From contig CAJUAC010000004.1 of NCBI GenBank assembly GCA_910583885.1, positions 1 through 64,000 of the forward strand: 64,000 nt of DNA, written 5' to 3'. A program made the translations under genes and the position numbers. Position 1 is the stretch's first letter; each line of letters starts with the position of its first letter. The notes beneath the pieces were generated by a model that worked only from the letters and a program-made list of their open reading frames with translations, did no database searches and was not told where the DNA came from. The stretch is from an uncultured Oscillospiraceae bacterium. GTDB lineage: Bacteria > Bacillota > Clostridia > Oscillospirales > Oscillospiraceae. Shown here piece after piece: positions 25,997 through 35,006 of the stretch.

Positions 25997-27376
25997 ATGG
26001 TTGATTTGGAGCATGGTGCGTTTATGGAGCAGGTAGAGGAGCTGGCGGAGCGAAGACGCTGGCCGGATGTGCGGGATATGCTGGTCCTCCTGGAGCCGGC
26101 AGATATCGCGGCGATCCTGGCGGAGCTGCCGGGGGACCGGCTGCCGGTGCTCTACCGGCTGCTGCCCAAGGAGCTGGCGGCGGAGGTATTTGTGGAGATG
26201 GAGCCGGAGGAGCAGGAGCTGCTCATCAAGTCCTTCTCCGATACGGAGCTGAAGGAGGTCCTGGCGGAGCTGTATGTGGACGACACGGTGGATCTCATTG
26301 AGGAGATGCCGGCCACGGTGGTCAAGCGCATCCTTAAGCACGCGGATCCGGAGACCCGCCGCAGCGTCAACGAAATTTTGAAATACCCGGAGGACTCCGC
26401 CGGGTCCATCATGACCACGGAGTTCGTGGATCTGAAGCGGGACATAACAGTAGCCGATGCCCTCAAGCGCATCCGGCGTACCGGCGTGGACAAGGAGACC
26501 ATCAATATCTGCTATGTTACCGATCCCAGCCGCCATCTGCTGGGGCTGGTCTCCATCCGCACTCTGCTGCTGGCGGATGAAGAGGATGTCATTGAGGACA
26601 TCATGGAGACCAACATCATTGCCGCCACCACCATGGACGACCGGGAGGAGGTCGCCCAGGACCTGAGCAAGTATGACTTCCTGGCCATGCCAGTGGTGGA
26701 CAAGGAGAGCCGGCTGGTGGGCATTGTCACCATTGACGACGCCATCGACGTCATGGAGGAGGAGGCCACCGAGGACTTTGAGCTGATGGCCGCCATCACG
26801 CCCACAGACAAGCCTTACCTGCGCACCGGCGTATGGGAGACAGTGAAAAGCCGGATCCCTTGGCTGATGCTGCTGATGCTCTCGGCCACCTTTACTGGCA
26901 TCGTCATTGCCAGCTTTGAGGACTCCTTGGCCGCCTGCTCGGTGCTGATCGGCTTTATCCCCATGCTGATGGGGACCGGCGGCAACAGCGGCAACCAGTC
27001 CAGCGTAGCTGTGATCCGCGGGCTGAGCTTGAATGAGATCGATTTCAGCGATCTTGCCAGCGTGGTCTGGAAGGAGAGCCGGGTGGCAGTGGTCTGCGGC
27101 GTGCTGCTGGCAGCGGGGAATTTTGTCAAGCTGATGGTGGTGGACCGCGGGTTGATGCACAACAGCGAGGTGACGATCCTGGTGGCGCTGGTGATCTGCT
27201 TGACGCTGGTGTGTACTGTGTTCTGTGCCAAGGTGGTGGGATGCCTGTTGCCCCTGCTGGCGGAGAAAATCGGCCTGGACCCGGCGGTCATGGCGGCCCC
27301 CTTTATCAGCACCATTGTGGATGTGCTCAGCCTGCTGATCTACTTCCAGTTCGCCACACTGCTGCTGGGCTTATAG
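25997..27376 (+). CDS. mgtE: Magnesium transporter MgtE
   Basis: 459 aa. The cytosolic N domain (about 1-130, PADIAAILAEL repeats), two CBS domains (about 135-255) and five membrane helices (about 285-459), with the selectivity segment MLMGTGGNSGNQSS. It is a homodimeric channel gated by cytosolic magnesium bound to N/CBS domains. AAGGAGG is upstream. The leader from 25861 holds a terminator and a second hairpin. I do not recognise an M-box, although magnesium-dependent attenuation would be plausible. Confidence 0.95.
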   Translation: MVDLEHGAFMEQVEELAERRRWPDVRDMLVLLEPADIAAILAELPGDRLPVLYRLLPKELAAEVFVEMEPEEQELLIKSFSDTELKEVLAELYVDDTVDLIEEMPATVVKRILKHADPETRRSVNEILKYPEDSAGSIMTTEFVDLKRDITVADALKRIRRTGVDKETINICYVTDPSRHLLGLVSIRTLLLADEEDVIEDIMETNIIAATTMDDREEVAQDLSKYDFLAMPVVDKESRLVGIVTIDDAIDVMEEEATEDFELMAAITPTDKPYLRTGVWETVKSRIPWLMLLMLSATFTGIVIASFEDSLAACSVLIGFIPMLMGTGGNSGNQSSVAVIRGLSLNEIDFSDLASVVWKESRVAVVCGVLLAAGNFVKLMVVDRGLMHNSEVTILVALVICLTLVCTVFCAKVVGCLLPLLAEKIGLDPAVMAAPFISTIVDVLSLLIYFQFATLLLGL

Positions 27377-27397
27377 CGTCCCCTTGTGGAGAGAAAT

Positions 27398-27442
27398 CCC
27401 GCCCGCTTCCCGAAATGGCTGGAAGCGGGCGGGGTTTTTCTT
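27398..27442. terminator. Terminator between convergent mgtE and glnN
   Basis: A 13-bp stem (27398-27410 with 27421-27433) is followed on the plus strand by a T-rich run, ending mgtE. Confidence 0.85.
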
Positions 27443-29541
27443 TATTTGATGGAGAAGAGCAGATCCGTATAGGAGGGGTAGGGCCAGCGGTTGGCGGCGG
27501 TGATGGTTTCCAGGCTGTCCACGGCTGTGCGCAGGGCGTCCATAATCGCAAAGACCGTGTACTTGTAGTAGTGGGCCGCCTCGTAGGCGTCCGCACTGTG
27601 GGGGGCGGCCAGGGCGGCCTCCAAGGCCTCGCACTGGCGCATCATCTCGCCAATGAGGCTGCTCAGCTGCCGCAGCAGGGCTTCCTCTGCGGTGCAGTCC
27701 AGCTCTGCGATGACAGACCGCTTGGCAGCGATGGCGGACGCCACCTCCCCAGAGAAGCCGCTGACAGCGGGGAAGATGTTCCGCCGGACCATATCGATCA
27801 TGGTGCGGGCCTCGATGCCGACCACCTCGCAGTAGTTGACCAGGTGGATCTCATTGCGGGCGGCGAGCTCCTCCTCCGTGAAAATGTTGTGCTTCCGGAA
27901 CAGTTCAATGTGCTTGGGCAGGAGGTAGGCCTTCAGCGCATCGGCAGTGCAGGCCAGGTTGCTCAGGCCCCGCCGCTTCGCCTCCTCCACCCAGGCGTCC
28001 TCATAGCCGTTGCCGTTGAAGATGATCCGCTGGTGCTCGGTGAGCGTCTTCTTTACCAGCTCATGGAGGGCGGTGTGGAAGTCCTCCGCCCCCTCCAGTG
28101 CGTCGGCAAACTGGGACAGCTCCTCAGCCATAATGGTGTTCAGGGCCACGTTGGGGCCGGTGACGGACTGGCTGGAGCCCAGCATACGGAATTCGAACTT
28201 GTTGCCTGTAAAGGCCAGGGGTGACGTGCGGTTGCGGTCCGTGGTATCCTGGGGGATGTGGGGCAGCATGTCCACGCCGATGGAGAGGGTCTTTTTGCTC
28301 TGGTCAACGTACTCGGTGCCCTGGATAATGGACTCCACGATGGCCGTCAGCTCATCGCCCAGGAAGATGGAGAGGATGGCCGGAGGGGCCTCCTGGGCGC
28401 CCAGCCGGTGGTCATTGCCCGGGTTGGCCACGGTGCAGCGAAGGAGCTCCTGGTAGTCGTCCGCACCCTTGATAAACGCGGTCAAAAACAGCAGGAAGCG
28501 GGCGTTCTGGCTGGGGGTAGAGCCGGGCTTGAAGAGGTTCATGCCTGTGTCGGTGCTCAGGGACCAGTTGTCGTGCTTGCCGGAGCCGTTGACGCCTGCA
28601 AAGGGCTTCTCGTGGAGCAGGCAGACCATGTTGTGGCGGCCAGCCACCTTCTTCATGATCTCCATGGTCAGCTGGTTGTGGTCGCAGGCGGTGTTGGCGT
28701 CGGTATAGATGGGGGCCAGCTCGTGCTGGGCGGGGGCCACCTCGTTGTGCTTGGTCTTGGCATAGATCCCCAGCTTCCACAGCTCCTCATCCAGCTCCTG
28801 CATGTAGGCGGCAATGCGGGGCTTGATGGTGCCGAAGTAGTGATCCTCCAGCTCCTGGCCCTTGGGGGGCTTTGCGCCGAAGAGGGTGCGGCCGGTGAGG
28901 ATCAGGTCCTCCCGCTTGTTGAACACGTCCTTGTCAATGAGGAAGTACTCCTGCTCAGGCCCCACCTCGCTTGTGACCTTCTTCACGTCCGTGTCACCGA
29001 AGAGGCGCAGTACCCGCACTGCCTGGCGGCTGAGCTCCTCCATGGAGCGCAGCAGGGGGGTCTTCTTGTCCAGGGCCTGGCCGCTGTAGGAGCAGAAGAT
29101 GGTGGGGATGCACAGGCTGCCGTCCTTGATGAAGGCGAAGGAGGTGGGGTCCCAGGCGGTGTAGCCCCGGGCCTCGAAGGTGGCACGCAGGCCGCCGGAG
29201 GGGAAGGAGGAGGCATCCGGTTCACCCCGGACCAGCTCCTTGCCGGAGAAGAGCATCAGCACCCGGCTGGAGCCGTCGGGAGTGAGGAAGCTGTCGTGCT
29301 TCTCCGCCGTCACGCCGGTCATGGGCTGGAACCAGTGGGTGAAGTGGGTTGCGCCGCGCTCCACCGCCCAGTCGCGCATGACGCCAGCCATCTCGTGGGC
29401 TGTCTCCAGCTCCAGGGGGGTGCCGTCCTCCACACACTTCTTCCAGGCCTTGTAGCAGGTGCTGGACAGCCGCTGCTTCATGGCGTCCTCATTGAAAACC
29501 AGGCTGCCAAATTTTTCTGGTACGTTTTTCTTCTTGCTCAT
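27442..29541 (-). CDS. glnN: Glutamine synthetase type III
   Basis: 699 aa, the GSIII length. Characteristic stretches include GATHFTHWFQPMTG, SEVGPEQEYFLID, KTKHNEVAPAQHELAP and GVNGSGKHDNWSL. It makes glutamine from glutamate, ammonia and ATP in the cytosol. The ATG has AAAGGAGATC before it. It lies downstream of asnB on the same strand with an 84-base gap holding a hairpin, so the two amidation enzymes may be partly cotranscribed. Confidence 0.96.
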   Translation of the reverse strand: MSKKKNVPEKFGSLVFNEDAMKQRLSSTCYKAWKKCVEDGTPLELETAHEMAGVMRDWAVERGATHFTHWFQPMTGVTAEKHDSFLTPDGSSRVLMLFSGKELVRGEPDASSFPSGGLRATFEARGYTAWDPTSFAFIKDGSLCIPTIFCSYSGQALDKKTPLLRSMEELSRQAVRVLRLFGDTDVKKVTSEVGPEQEYFLIDKDVFNKREDLILTGRTLFGAKPPKGQELEDHYFGTIKPRIAAYMQELDEELWKLGIYAKTKHNEVAPAQHELAPIYTDANTACDHNQLTMEIMKKVAGRHNMVCLLHEKPFAGVNGSGKHDNWSLSTDTGMNLFKPGSTPSQNARFLLFLTAFIKGADDYQELLRCTVANPGNDHRLGAQEAPPAILSIFLGDELTAIVESIIQGTEYVDQSKKTLSIGVDMLPHIPQDTTDRNRTSPLAFTGNKFEFRMLGSSQSVTGPNVALNTIMAEELSQFADALEGAEDFHTALHELVKKTLTEHQRIIFNGNGYEDAWVEEAKRRGLSNLACTADALKAYLLPKHIELFRKHNIFTEEELAARNEIHLVNYCEVVGIEARTMIDMVRRNIFPAVSGFSGEVASAIAAKRSVIAELDCTAEEALLRQLSSLIGEMMRQCEALEAALAAPHSADAYEAAHYYKYTVFAIMDALRTAVDSLETITAANRWPYPSYTDLLFSIK

Positions 29542-29590
29542 ACGATTGATCTCCTTTCGCTGCCGCAGCAGCGGTTTTTTCCAGTATCCA

Positions 29591-29625
29591 GCCGTTTCCT
29601 TTGCAAAAGGAAAGGCACAAAAGAA
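29591..29625. repeat. Dispersed hairpin copy with ACAAAAGAAC tail
   Basis: GCCGTTTCCTTT pairs with AAAGGAAAGGC across a short loop and is followed by ACAAAAGAAC. It sits directly after the asnB stop. Confidence 0.5.
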
Positions 29626-31209
29626 CTATTCCCCGGAGGCCCCGTAGTTGCTGAGTACCCGGGCGCTGGGGTCGTCCACATCGCAGCCCTCCCATGCCCG
29701 GTTGGGCATCCAGAAATCCACCACCATCCCAGCCTGGCCGGGGTAGTGCCGCTCGAAAATCTCCCGGTAGAGGAGGGACTCCTTGGTGAAGGGCTTGGCG
29801 TGGTAGGCGTACTGCTCCGCAGCGGCCTCCCAGCCGCCGCCATAGGTGCGCTCCGCCAGTGCCTTCAGGTCGTCCACCAGGCTGTGGCCCACTGCGTCGG
29901 AGAAGGCCGCTTTCTCCCGCTGGAGGATGGATTCCGGCAGATAGGTGCCCGCAAAGGCCCTGCGCAGGAGGTACTTGCCCTGATGATAGACGTTGACCTT
30001 CTTGGCCGGGTCAATGCACATGACATACTGCACGAAGTCCAGGTCGCCGAAGGGTACCCGGGCCTCCAGGCTGTTGGCGGAGATGCAGCGGTCTGCCCGG
30101 AGCACGTCGTACATATGCAGCTCCCGGATGCGCTTGACGCTCTCGGCCTGGAAGGCCTCCGGGGAGGGGGCGAAATCGGTGTACTTGTAGCCGAAGAGCT
30201 CGTCGCTGATCTCCCCTGTCAGAAGTACCCGGATATCACTCTGCCGGCGGATAGCCCGGCAGAGCAGGTACATGCCCATGCTGGCGCGGATGGTGGTGAT
30301 GTCGTAGGTACCCAGAGTCTCAATCAGTTCCTCCAGGGTGTCCAGCACATCCTGCTCCGTGATATAGATCTCATGGTGATTGCTGCCGATGTAGTCCGCC
30401 ACCTGCCTGGCGTATTTCAGGTCAATGGCGTCGGTGGACATGCCTACGGCGTAGGTCTCAATGGGCCGGCCCAGGAGCCGTGCCGCAATGGCGCAGACCA
30501 GGGAGCTGTCCAGCCCGCCGGAGAGGAGGAATCCCACCGGCACATCGGCGTCCAGCCGCTTTTCCACGCCCAAAATCAGCTTCTCATGGATGTTGGCGCA
30601 GACCGTATCCAGATCGTCCCGGCAGATCTCGTCCACATGGGCAATATCCCGGTAGCAGATAAATTGGCCGTCCTGATAGTAGTGGCCCGGCGGGAAGGGC
30701 ATGATTCTGTCCGCCAGCCCCCGCAGGTTTTTCGGCTCACTGGCAAAGAGGATATGGCCGCTGGCGCTGTAGCCGTAGTACAGGGGGCGGATGCCGATGG
30801 GGTCCCGGGCGGCGATGAAGCTGTCCGTGGCCGCGTCATAGAGGATGAGGGCAAATTCCGCGTCCAGCTCCCGGAACATCCCCACGCCCTGTTCCCGCCA
30901 CAGGGGCAGGAGCAGCTCGCAGTCAGATCCGCTGGCAAATACATACCCCTTGGCCTCCAGCTCCCTTTTCAGTGTGCGGAACCCGTAGAGCTCCCCGTTG
31001 CAGACCACGGCGCTGCCGTCGGGGGAGGTGAAGGGCTGCATCCCCTCGGGATGGACGCCCATGATCGCCAGGCGGTGGAAGAGGAGCGTACCGGATGCTG
31101 TTTCCAGGGTGCGGCTGTCGTCGGGGCCCCGGCTCTTGGTGGCCGCAAAGCTGCGCAGCAGCGCAGAGGCTGGGATGTCCTTTGCCGTATAACCCATAAT
31201 TGCGCACAT
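29626..31209 (-). CDS. asnB: Asparagine synthetase B (glutamine-hydrolysing)
   Basis: 527 aa from ATG 31209, so that Cys2 (MCAIMGYT) becomes the N-terminal nucleophile of the class II glutaminase domain; GGAGGTGC lies before it. The synthetase half carries the PP-loop LLSGGLDSSL. It forms asparagine from aspartate, ATP and glutamine. A full T-box leader precedes it, so expression should follow the charging state of the matching tRNA. Confidence 0.96.
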   Translation of the reverse strand: MCAIMGYTAKDIPASALLRSFAATKSRGPDDSRTLETASGTLLFHRLAIMGVHPEGMQPFTSPDGSAVVCNGELYGFRTLKRELEAKGYVFASGSDCELLLPLWREQGVGMFRELDAEFALILYDAATDSFIAARDPIGIRPLYYGYSASGHILFASEPKNLRGLADRIMPFPPGHYYQDGQFICYRDIAHVDEICRDDLDTVCANIHEKLILGVEKRLDADVPVGFLLSGGLDSSLVCAIAARLLGRPIETYAVGMSTDAIDLKYARQVADYIGSNHHEIYITEQDVLDTLEELIETLGTYDITTIRASMGMYLLCRAIRRQSDIRVLLTGEISDELFGYKYTDFAPSPEAFQAESVKRIRELHMYDVLRADRCISANSLEARVPFGDLDFVQYVMCIDPAKKVNVYHQGKYLLRRAFAGTYLPESILQREKAAFSDAVGHSLVDDLKALAERTYGGGWEAAAEQYAYHAKPFTKESLLYREIFERHYPGQAGMVVDFWMPNRAWEGCDVDDPSARVLSNYGASGE

Positions 31210-31221
31210 AAAAAGCACCTC

Positions 31222-31560
31222 CGAACAAACCGGCGTCACTAAAATCAAATTTTAGGACGAATCGCCGGAATCCGTGGTGCCACCTAATTTACCGCAAAGC
31301 GGTCACTTCAGCTCTAACAAGCCTGTCAGCTGTAACGGGCTGACCCGTCGTCCCTACTTAAGGTACCCAGCAGCCGGGCGCCGGTTGTCCGAGCAAAGCT
31401 CGCTGACGGCCCCGGTTCGTCAAGCGTTACCACCGTTCGGGTTGAGGCTACGGAGTGTTATTCACAGGGCTTCCGCCGCAGGGTTCCCACTGCCCCCCGC
31501 TCACTGCAGGTGTTTTTCCCAGCTACTTCTCTCCATCATTGCCGTTGGCTTTTTGAAATA
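31222..31560 (-). promoter_or_regulatory. T-box riboswitch of asnB, probable asparagine specifier
   Basis: The minus-strand RNA contains the T-box core AGGTGGCACCACGG (31272-31285). It is followed by a long hairpin of CCGGCG...CGCCGG arms (about 31229-31270) with a short T-rich flank, which serves as the terminator. An AAC triplet (31457-31459, read on the minus strand) lies in the expected Stem I specifier loop, matching Asn. A promoter begins the roughly 340-base leader. Confidence 0.88.
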
Positions 31561-31567
31561 TGGGAGC

Positions 31568-31596
31568 AGTTTACTCCCTCCCAGCCCGGTTGTCAA
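31568..31596 (-). promoter_or_regulatory. Sigma-A promoter of the asnB leader
   Basis: Minus-strand TTGACA (31591-31596), 17-base spacer, TAAACT (31568-31573). Confidence 0.8.
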
Positions 31597-31909
31597 GCAA
31601 AAAAATTTGCAAGCTGGCTGAAAAAGCGTCCGTTTTCCAGATTCCGATGCCGGATACCGGCTGGAACCGCAAAAACGTTTGCACCTCGGGGACAAACCGG
31701 TCAAAAGATGGCCTTATTCTGTGCGCACCAGACAGCAAATACAAAGATCTGCACCATCCCCGCTCCTGCTTTTGTAGGATCCTCTGATCTTTTGCAGCCC
31801 GGCCCCTTTGGGCCTGCAGTGCGCCGTTTCAGCGGGGATGCAGGGCAGCCGGGGACCCTCCCTGCGCCGCCGGGGGATATGGTATATAGAATCTGTAACC
31901 GTTTCCCCC
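31597..31909. other. Intergenic stretch with no gene found
   Basis: Between the asnB promoter and the comM promoter there is about 310 bases without a supported gene. Short open frames exist but lack ribosome sites. A small hairpin lies near CCGGATACCGG (about 31650-31660). Confidence 0.5.
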
Positions 31910-31938
31910 TTGCTTTTCTCGCGGATTGGGAGGATAAT
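31910..31938 (+). promoter_or_regulatory. Promoter of comM
   Basis: TTGCTT (31910-31915), 17-base spacer, GATAAT (31933-31938). Confidence 0.65.
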
Positions 31939-32006
31939 ATTGCCAAATGCTGGAAGGAACTGCACGCGCCGCCAGGAGATACCCGGCGGCGCAGAAAGGA
32001 GCCGCT

Positions 32007-33524
32007 ATGGTTGCATTGATCCGCTCCCTTGGATTGCAGGGCGTTGCGGGCTACGAGGTCTCCGTGGAGTGTGCCCTGTCCGGCGGCCTGCCCGCCTTCG
32101 ATGTGGTAGGCCTGCCCGACGCGGCGGTGAAGGAGTCCCGGGAGCGCGTACGGGCCGCGATCAAGGCCTGCGGCGCGAAGTTCCCCGTCTCCCGCATCAC
32201 CGTCAACCTGGCCCCTGCCGCCCTGCGCAAGGAGGGCACGGTCTATGATCTGCCCATCCTCCTGGGCATCCTGTCCGCCCAGGGGGTGGTGGATCCCCCG
32301 CCGCCGGAGGCGGCCTTTGTGGGGGAGCTGTCCCTGACAGGGGCGCTGCGGCCAGTTACCGGCATCCTGCCCATGGCGATGGCGGCCGCCCGCGCAGGGG
32401 TACGGATGCTCTATGTCCCGGCGGAGAACGCCGCCGAGGCAACCCTGGCCCAGGGGGTCGACGTGTATCCGGTGGAGCATGTAGGGGCCCTGTTGGATCA
32501 CCTGCAAGGCCGCCGGGGGATCGCGCCTGCCCCGGCCTGGGCCCCCGAGGGGGGCGGTGAGCCTGGCCCTGACTTCTGCGAGGTCATGGGTCAGGAGAAT
32601 GTCAAGCGGGCACTGGAGATTGCCGCCGCCGGCGGGCACAACATTCTCCTCATCGGCGCACCCGGTGCGGGGAAGTCCATGCTGGCCCGCCGCCTGCCCT
32701 CCATCCTCCCGGATATGACCCGCCAGGAGGCCCTGGAGGCCACGGAGATCTGGTCTGTAGCCGGCATGACTGACCGGCGCAGGCCCCTCCTCCAGCGCCG
32801 CCCCTTCCGCAGCCCCCACCATACGGCCTCCGCCGCAGCCCTGGCCGGGGGCGGGGCCTACCCCAAACCCGGGGAGATCTCCCTGGCCCACAACGGCGTG
32901 CTGTTTTTGGACGAGCTCCCGGAGTTCTCCAAGGACGCCCTGGAGATCCTGCGCCAGCCCATTGAGGATGGCGAGGTCACGATCACCCGAGCCGCCGGAT
33001 CCCTGCGCCTGCCCAGCCGTTTTATGCTGGCGGCAGCCATGAACCCCTGCCGCTGCGGCTGGCGGGGCCATCCATCGGGCCGGTGTACCTGTACCGACGC
33101 TATGGTGGAGAGATATGTCAGCCGCATTTCCGGCCCCCTGCTGGACCGGATGGATCTCCATGTGGAGGTGCCCTCTGTGGAATTTGAGGCCATGCGCCGC
33201 CGGGAGACGCCGGAGCCCTCCTCTGCCGTCAAGGCGCGGGTGGATGCGGCCCGGGCCCGCCAGGGGATCCGCTTTGCGGGGACAGAGGTCTCCTGCAACG
33301 CCCAGATGCCCCCCGCCATGGCGGGCCAGTTCTGCGCCCTGGACAGTGGGGGAGAAAAGCTGCTGGAATCCGCTTTCCGCCGTATGGGGCTCACCGCCCG
33401 CAGCCATGACCGGATTTTGCGGGTGGCCCGGACCATCGCCGACCTGGATGGAGAGGACGCCATCTCCGCTGGGCATCTGGCGGAGGCTATCCAGTACCGG
33501 AATACGGATATCCTCCGCAGATAA
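32007..33524 (+). CDS. comM: YifB/ComM-family Mg-chelatase-like AAA ATPase
   Basis: 505 aa from ATG 32007 (AAAGGAG upstream). It has the N-terminal ChlI-like/Lon-S5 fold with SVECALSGGLPAFDVVGLPD, Walker A GAPGAGKSM, Walker B GVLFLDELPEF and a C-terminal Mg_chelatase_C domain. ComM homologues act as branch-migration helicases that aid integration of incoming DNA during natural transformation. A cysteine-bearing MNPCRCGWRGHP loop is intact. Confidence 0.94.
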   Translation: MVALIRSLGLQGVAGYEVSVECALSGGLPAFDVVGLPDAAVKESRERVRAAIKACGAKFPVSRITVNLAPAALRKEGTVYDLPILLGILSAQGVVDPPPPEAAFVGELSLTGALRPVTGILPMAMAAARAGVRMLYVPAENAAEATLAQGVDVYPVEHVGALLDHLQGRRGIAPAPAWAPEGGGEPGPDFCEVMGQENVKRALEIAAAGGHNILLIGAPGAGKSMLARRLPSILPDMTRQEALEATEIWSVAGMTDRRRPLLQRRPFRSPHHTASAAALAGGGAYPKPGEISLAHNGVLFLDELPEFSKDALEILRQPIEDGEVTITRAAGSLRLPSRFMLAAAMNPCRCGWRGHPSGRCTCTDAMVERYVSRISGPLLDRMDLHVEVPSVEFEAMRRRETPEPSSAVKARVDAARARQGIRFAGTEVSCNAQMPPAMAGQFCALDSGGEKLLESAFRRMGLTARSHDRILRVARTIADLDGEDAISAGHLAEAIQYRNTDILRR

Positions 33525-33529
33525 GAAGA

Positions 33530-33562
33530 GCCGGCACAGGGATTGTCCCCTGTGCCGGCCTT
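33530..33562 (+). terminator. Terminator of comM
   Basis: A 12-bp stem (33530-33541 with 33548-33559) is followed by TTT. Confidence 0.75.
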
Positions 33563-33585
33563 TAGTGGCTATGGGCTGCGTGCTG

Positions 33586-34362
33586 TCAGGACAGGAAATT
33601 GACACCCAGGATCACGACCCCCAGCACCACCAGTACAGCGCCGGTGGCCCGGTTGAGTACGGCAGGCGTGCTCCTGTTGGCAAAGCGGGCGGCAATCCTG
33701 GCCCACAGGAGGGTGGAGAGGATACAGAAGGCCAGCGTCAGCCAGTCCCCCATGCCGCCGATCATGAAGTGGCTGACCGAGCCGGTCAGGGCGGTGAAGG
33801 ACATAATAAACACGCTGGTACCCACGGCAGTTTTCAGCTCATAACCCAGCACGCTGGTCAGGATCAGCAGCATCATCATGCCGCCGCCCGCGCCGATAAA
33901 GCCGCAGATGAACCCGATCCCTGTCCCGCACAGCGCAGATTGGACAAACCGCTTCTGGAGGGATATCCCCTCCATGGCCTCCTTGGTGGTCATAACGGGC
34001 TTGACAAGGAACTTCACCCCCAGCAGCAGCGTCATAAACACGGAGAAATTCCCCATTGCCCCCGCAGGCACCAGGCTGGACACCCAGCTGCCCACCAGGG
34101 TGAAGGCCAGCACCGCCGCCATCATCACCAGACCGTTGCGGATATCCAGGTTTTTATTTTTCCCATAAGTATAGGCGCTCACTGCGCTGGCCAGCACGTC
34201 GCTGGCCAGGGCAATGCCCACCGCCTGGTAGGGATCAGTGTGCAGGAAAGTCACCAGCATGGGTGTGATCACTGCCGCAGCGCTCATCCCAGCGAAGCCG
34301 GTGCCCAGCCCGGCGCCGATGCCCGCAATGAAACAGACAGAAAATTGGTACAGAAGCTGCAT
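33586..34362 (-). CDS. TauE/SafE family membrane transporter
   Basis: 258 aa with seven to eight hydrophobic helices. Both half-repeats keep the Gly-rich motifs GLGTGFAGMSAA and GFIGAGGGMMMLL of TauE/SafE (DUF81) proteins. Members export or import small sulfur or organic anions such as sulfite, sulfoacetate or taurine products. The start follows the MarR stop by one base, so the two form an operon, and the substrate probably relates to the MarR ligand. Confidence 0.9.
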   Translation of the reverse strand: MQLLYQFSVCFIAGIGAGLGTGFAGMSAAAVITPMLVTFLHTDPYQAVGIALASDVLASAVSAYTYGKNKNLDIRNGLVMMAAVLAFTLVGSWVSSLVPAGAMGNFSVFMTLLLGVKFLVKPVMTTKEAMEGISLQKRFVQSALCGTGIGFICGFIGAGGGMMMLLILTSVLGYELKTAVGTSVFIMSFTALTGSVSHFMIGGMGDWLTLAFCILSTLLWARIAARFANRSTPAVLNRATGAVLVVLGVVILGVNFLS

Positions 34363-34363
34363 G

Positions 34364-34807
34364 TTATCCCCTCTCTTCTGCAGCCAGGGCGGCGTCCACG
34401 TTGCCCGCCACCCGGTCCATCAGTCCCATCAGCTGGCGGAAGTCCTCCTCTGTGAACCCGGCAAACAGCAGCTGCCCATACCGGTGCTGGGCGGCGCGGC
34501 CCTCCTCTATGATCGGTGCGGCCTCCCCTGTCAGGTGCAGGTGGATGGTTTTGCGGTTCCCCTCACGGGTGAACCGCTCCAGCAGGCCCCGCCCCGCCAG
34601 GGTATCGACCCCGACAGAGACGTGGGATTTGGCAAGGTGCCGTCTCTCGACAATGTCCCGGGCTGTGTCATACTCCGGGTTGTTGGCCAGGAACAGGATG
34701 ATATCCAGCTCCAGCTGGGTCAGCCCATAGCGCTCCAGCAGGGGGGCGCACAGGTTCCCATACAGCTTGCGGAGCCCTTGGGAGCGGGTAAATAGGGCGG
34801 GCAGCAC
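34364..34807 (-). CDS. MarR family transcriptional regulator
   Basis: 147 aa from GTG 34807, preceded by a near-perfect AAAGGAGGTGATC six bases away; the upstream ATG at 34852 lies inside the promoter. The winged helix runs from LTQLELDIILFLANN through AKSHVSVGVDTLAGRGLL to the wing REGNRKTIHLHLT. It probably represses its own operon with the TauE/SafE gene through the inverted repeat at 34827-34840. Confidence 0.92.
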   Translation of the reverse strand: MLPALFTRSQGLRKLYGNLCAPLLERYGLTQLELDIILFLANNPEYDTARDIVERRHLAKSHVSVGVDTLAGRGLLERFTREGNRKTIHLHLTGEAAPIIEEGRAAQHRYGQLLFAGFTEEDFRQLMGLMDRVAGNVDAALAAEERG

Positions 34808-34826
34808 AGGGATCACCTCCTTTATT

Positions 34827-34871
34827 GTTCGTTTTTGAACGTAATATATCACAGCACCGCTGCCCTGTCAA
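34827..34871 (-). promoter_or_regulatory. MarR-TauE promoter with operator at the transcript start
   Basis: Minus-strand TTGACA (34866-34871), 17-base spacer, TATATT (34843-34848). GTTC-GTTTTT-GAAC (34827-34840) straddles the expected transcription start and is a likely MarR site. Confidence 0.8.
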
Positions 34872-34911
34872 GTTTTTTCTTCTGGTTCCCTACAGAAGCC
34901 GCAGCCAGTTC

Positions 34912-34940
34912 TTGCAAAACAGAATCCACCGTGCTAGAAT
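34912..34940 (+). promoter_or_regulatory. Promoter of the lipoprotein gene
   Basis: TTGCAA (34912-34917), 17-base spacer, TAGAAT (34935-34940). Confidence 0.75.
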
Positions 34941-35006
34941 AGGGCGGGCATACGCGAGAAGCGTCCCTGCCCAAAAAATTTTAAAAATTTGGGAGGAACT
35001 GTATCG

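Noticed and set aside
28258..31242. 994-codon plus-strand open frame antisense to glnN and asnB
   Set aside because: It is the mirror of two genuine genes with clear motifs; the translation is Val/Gly/Leu-rich as expected of GC-rich antisense frames.
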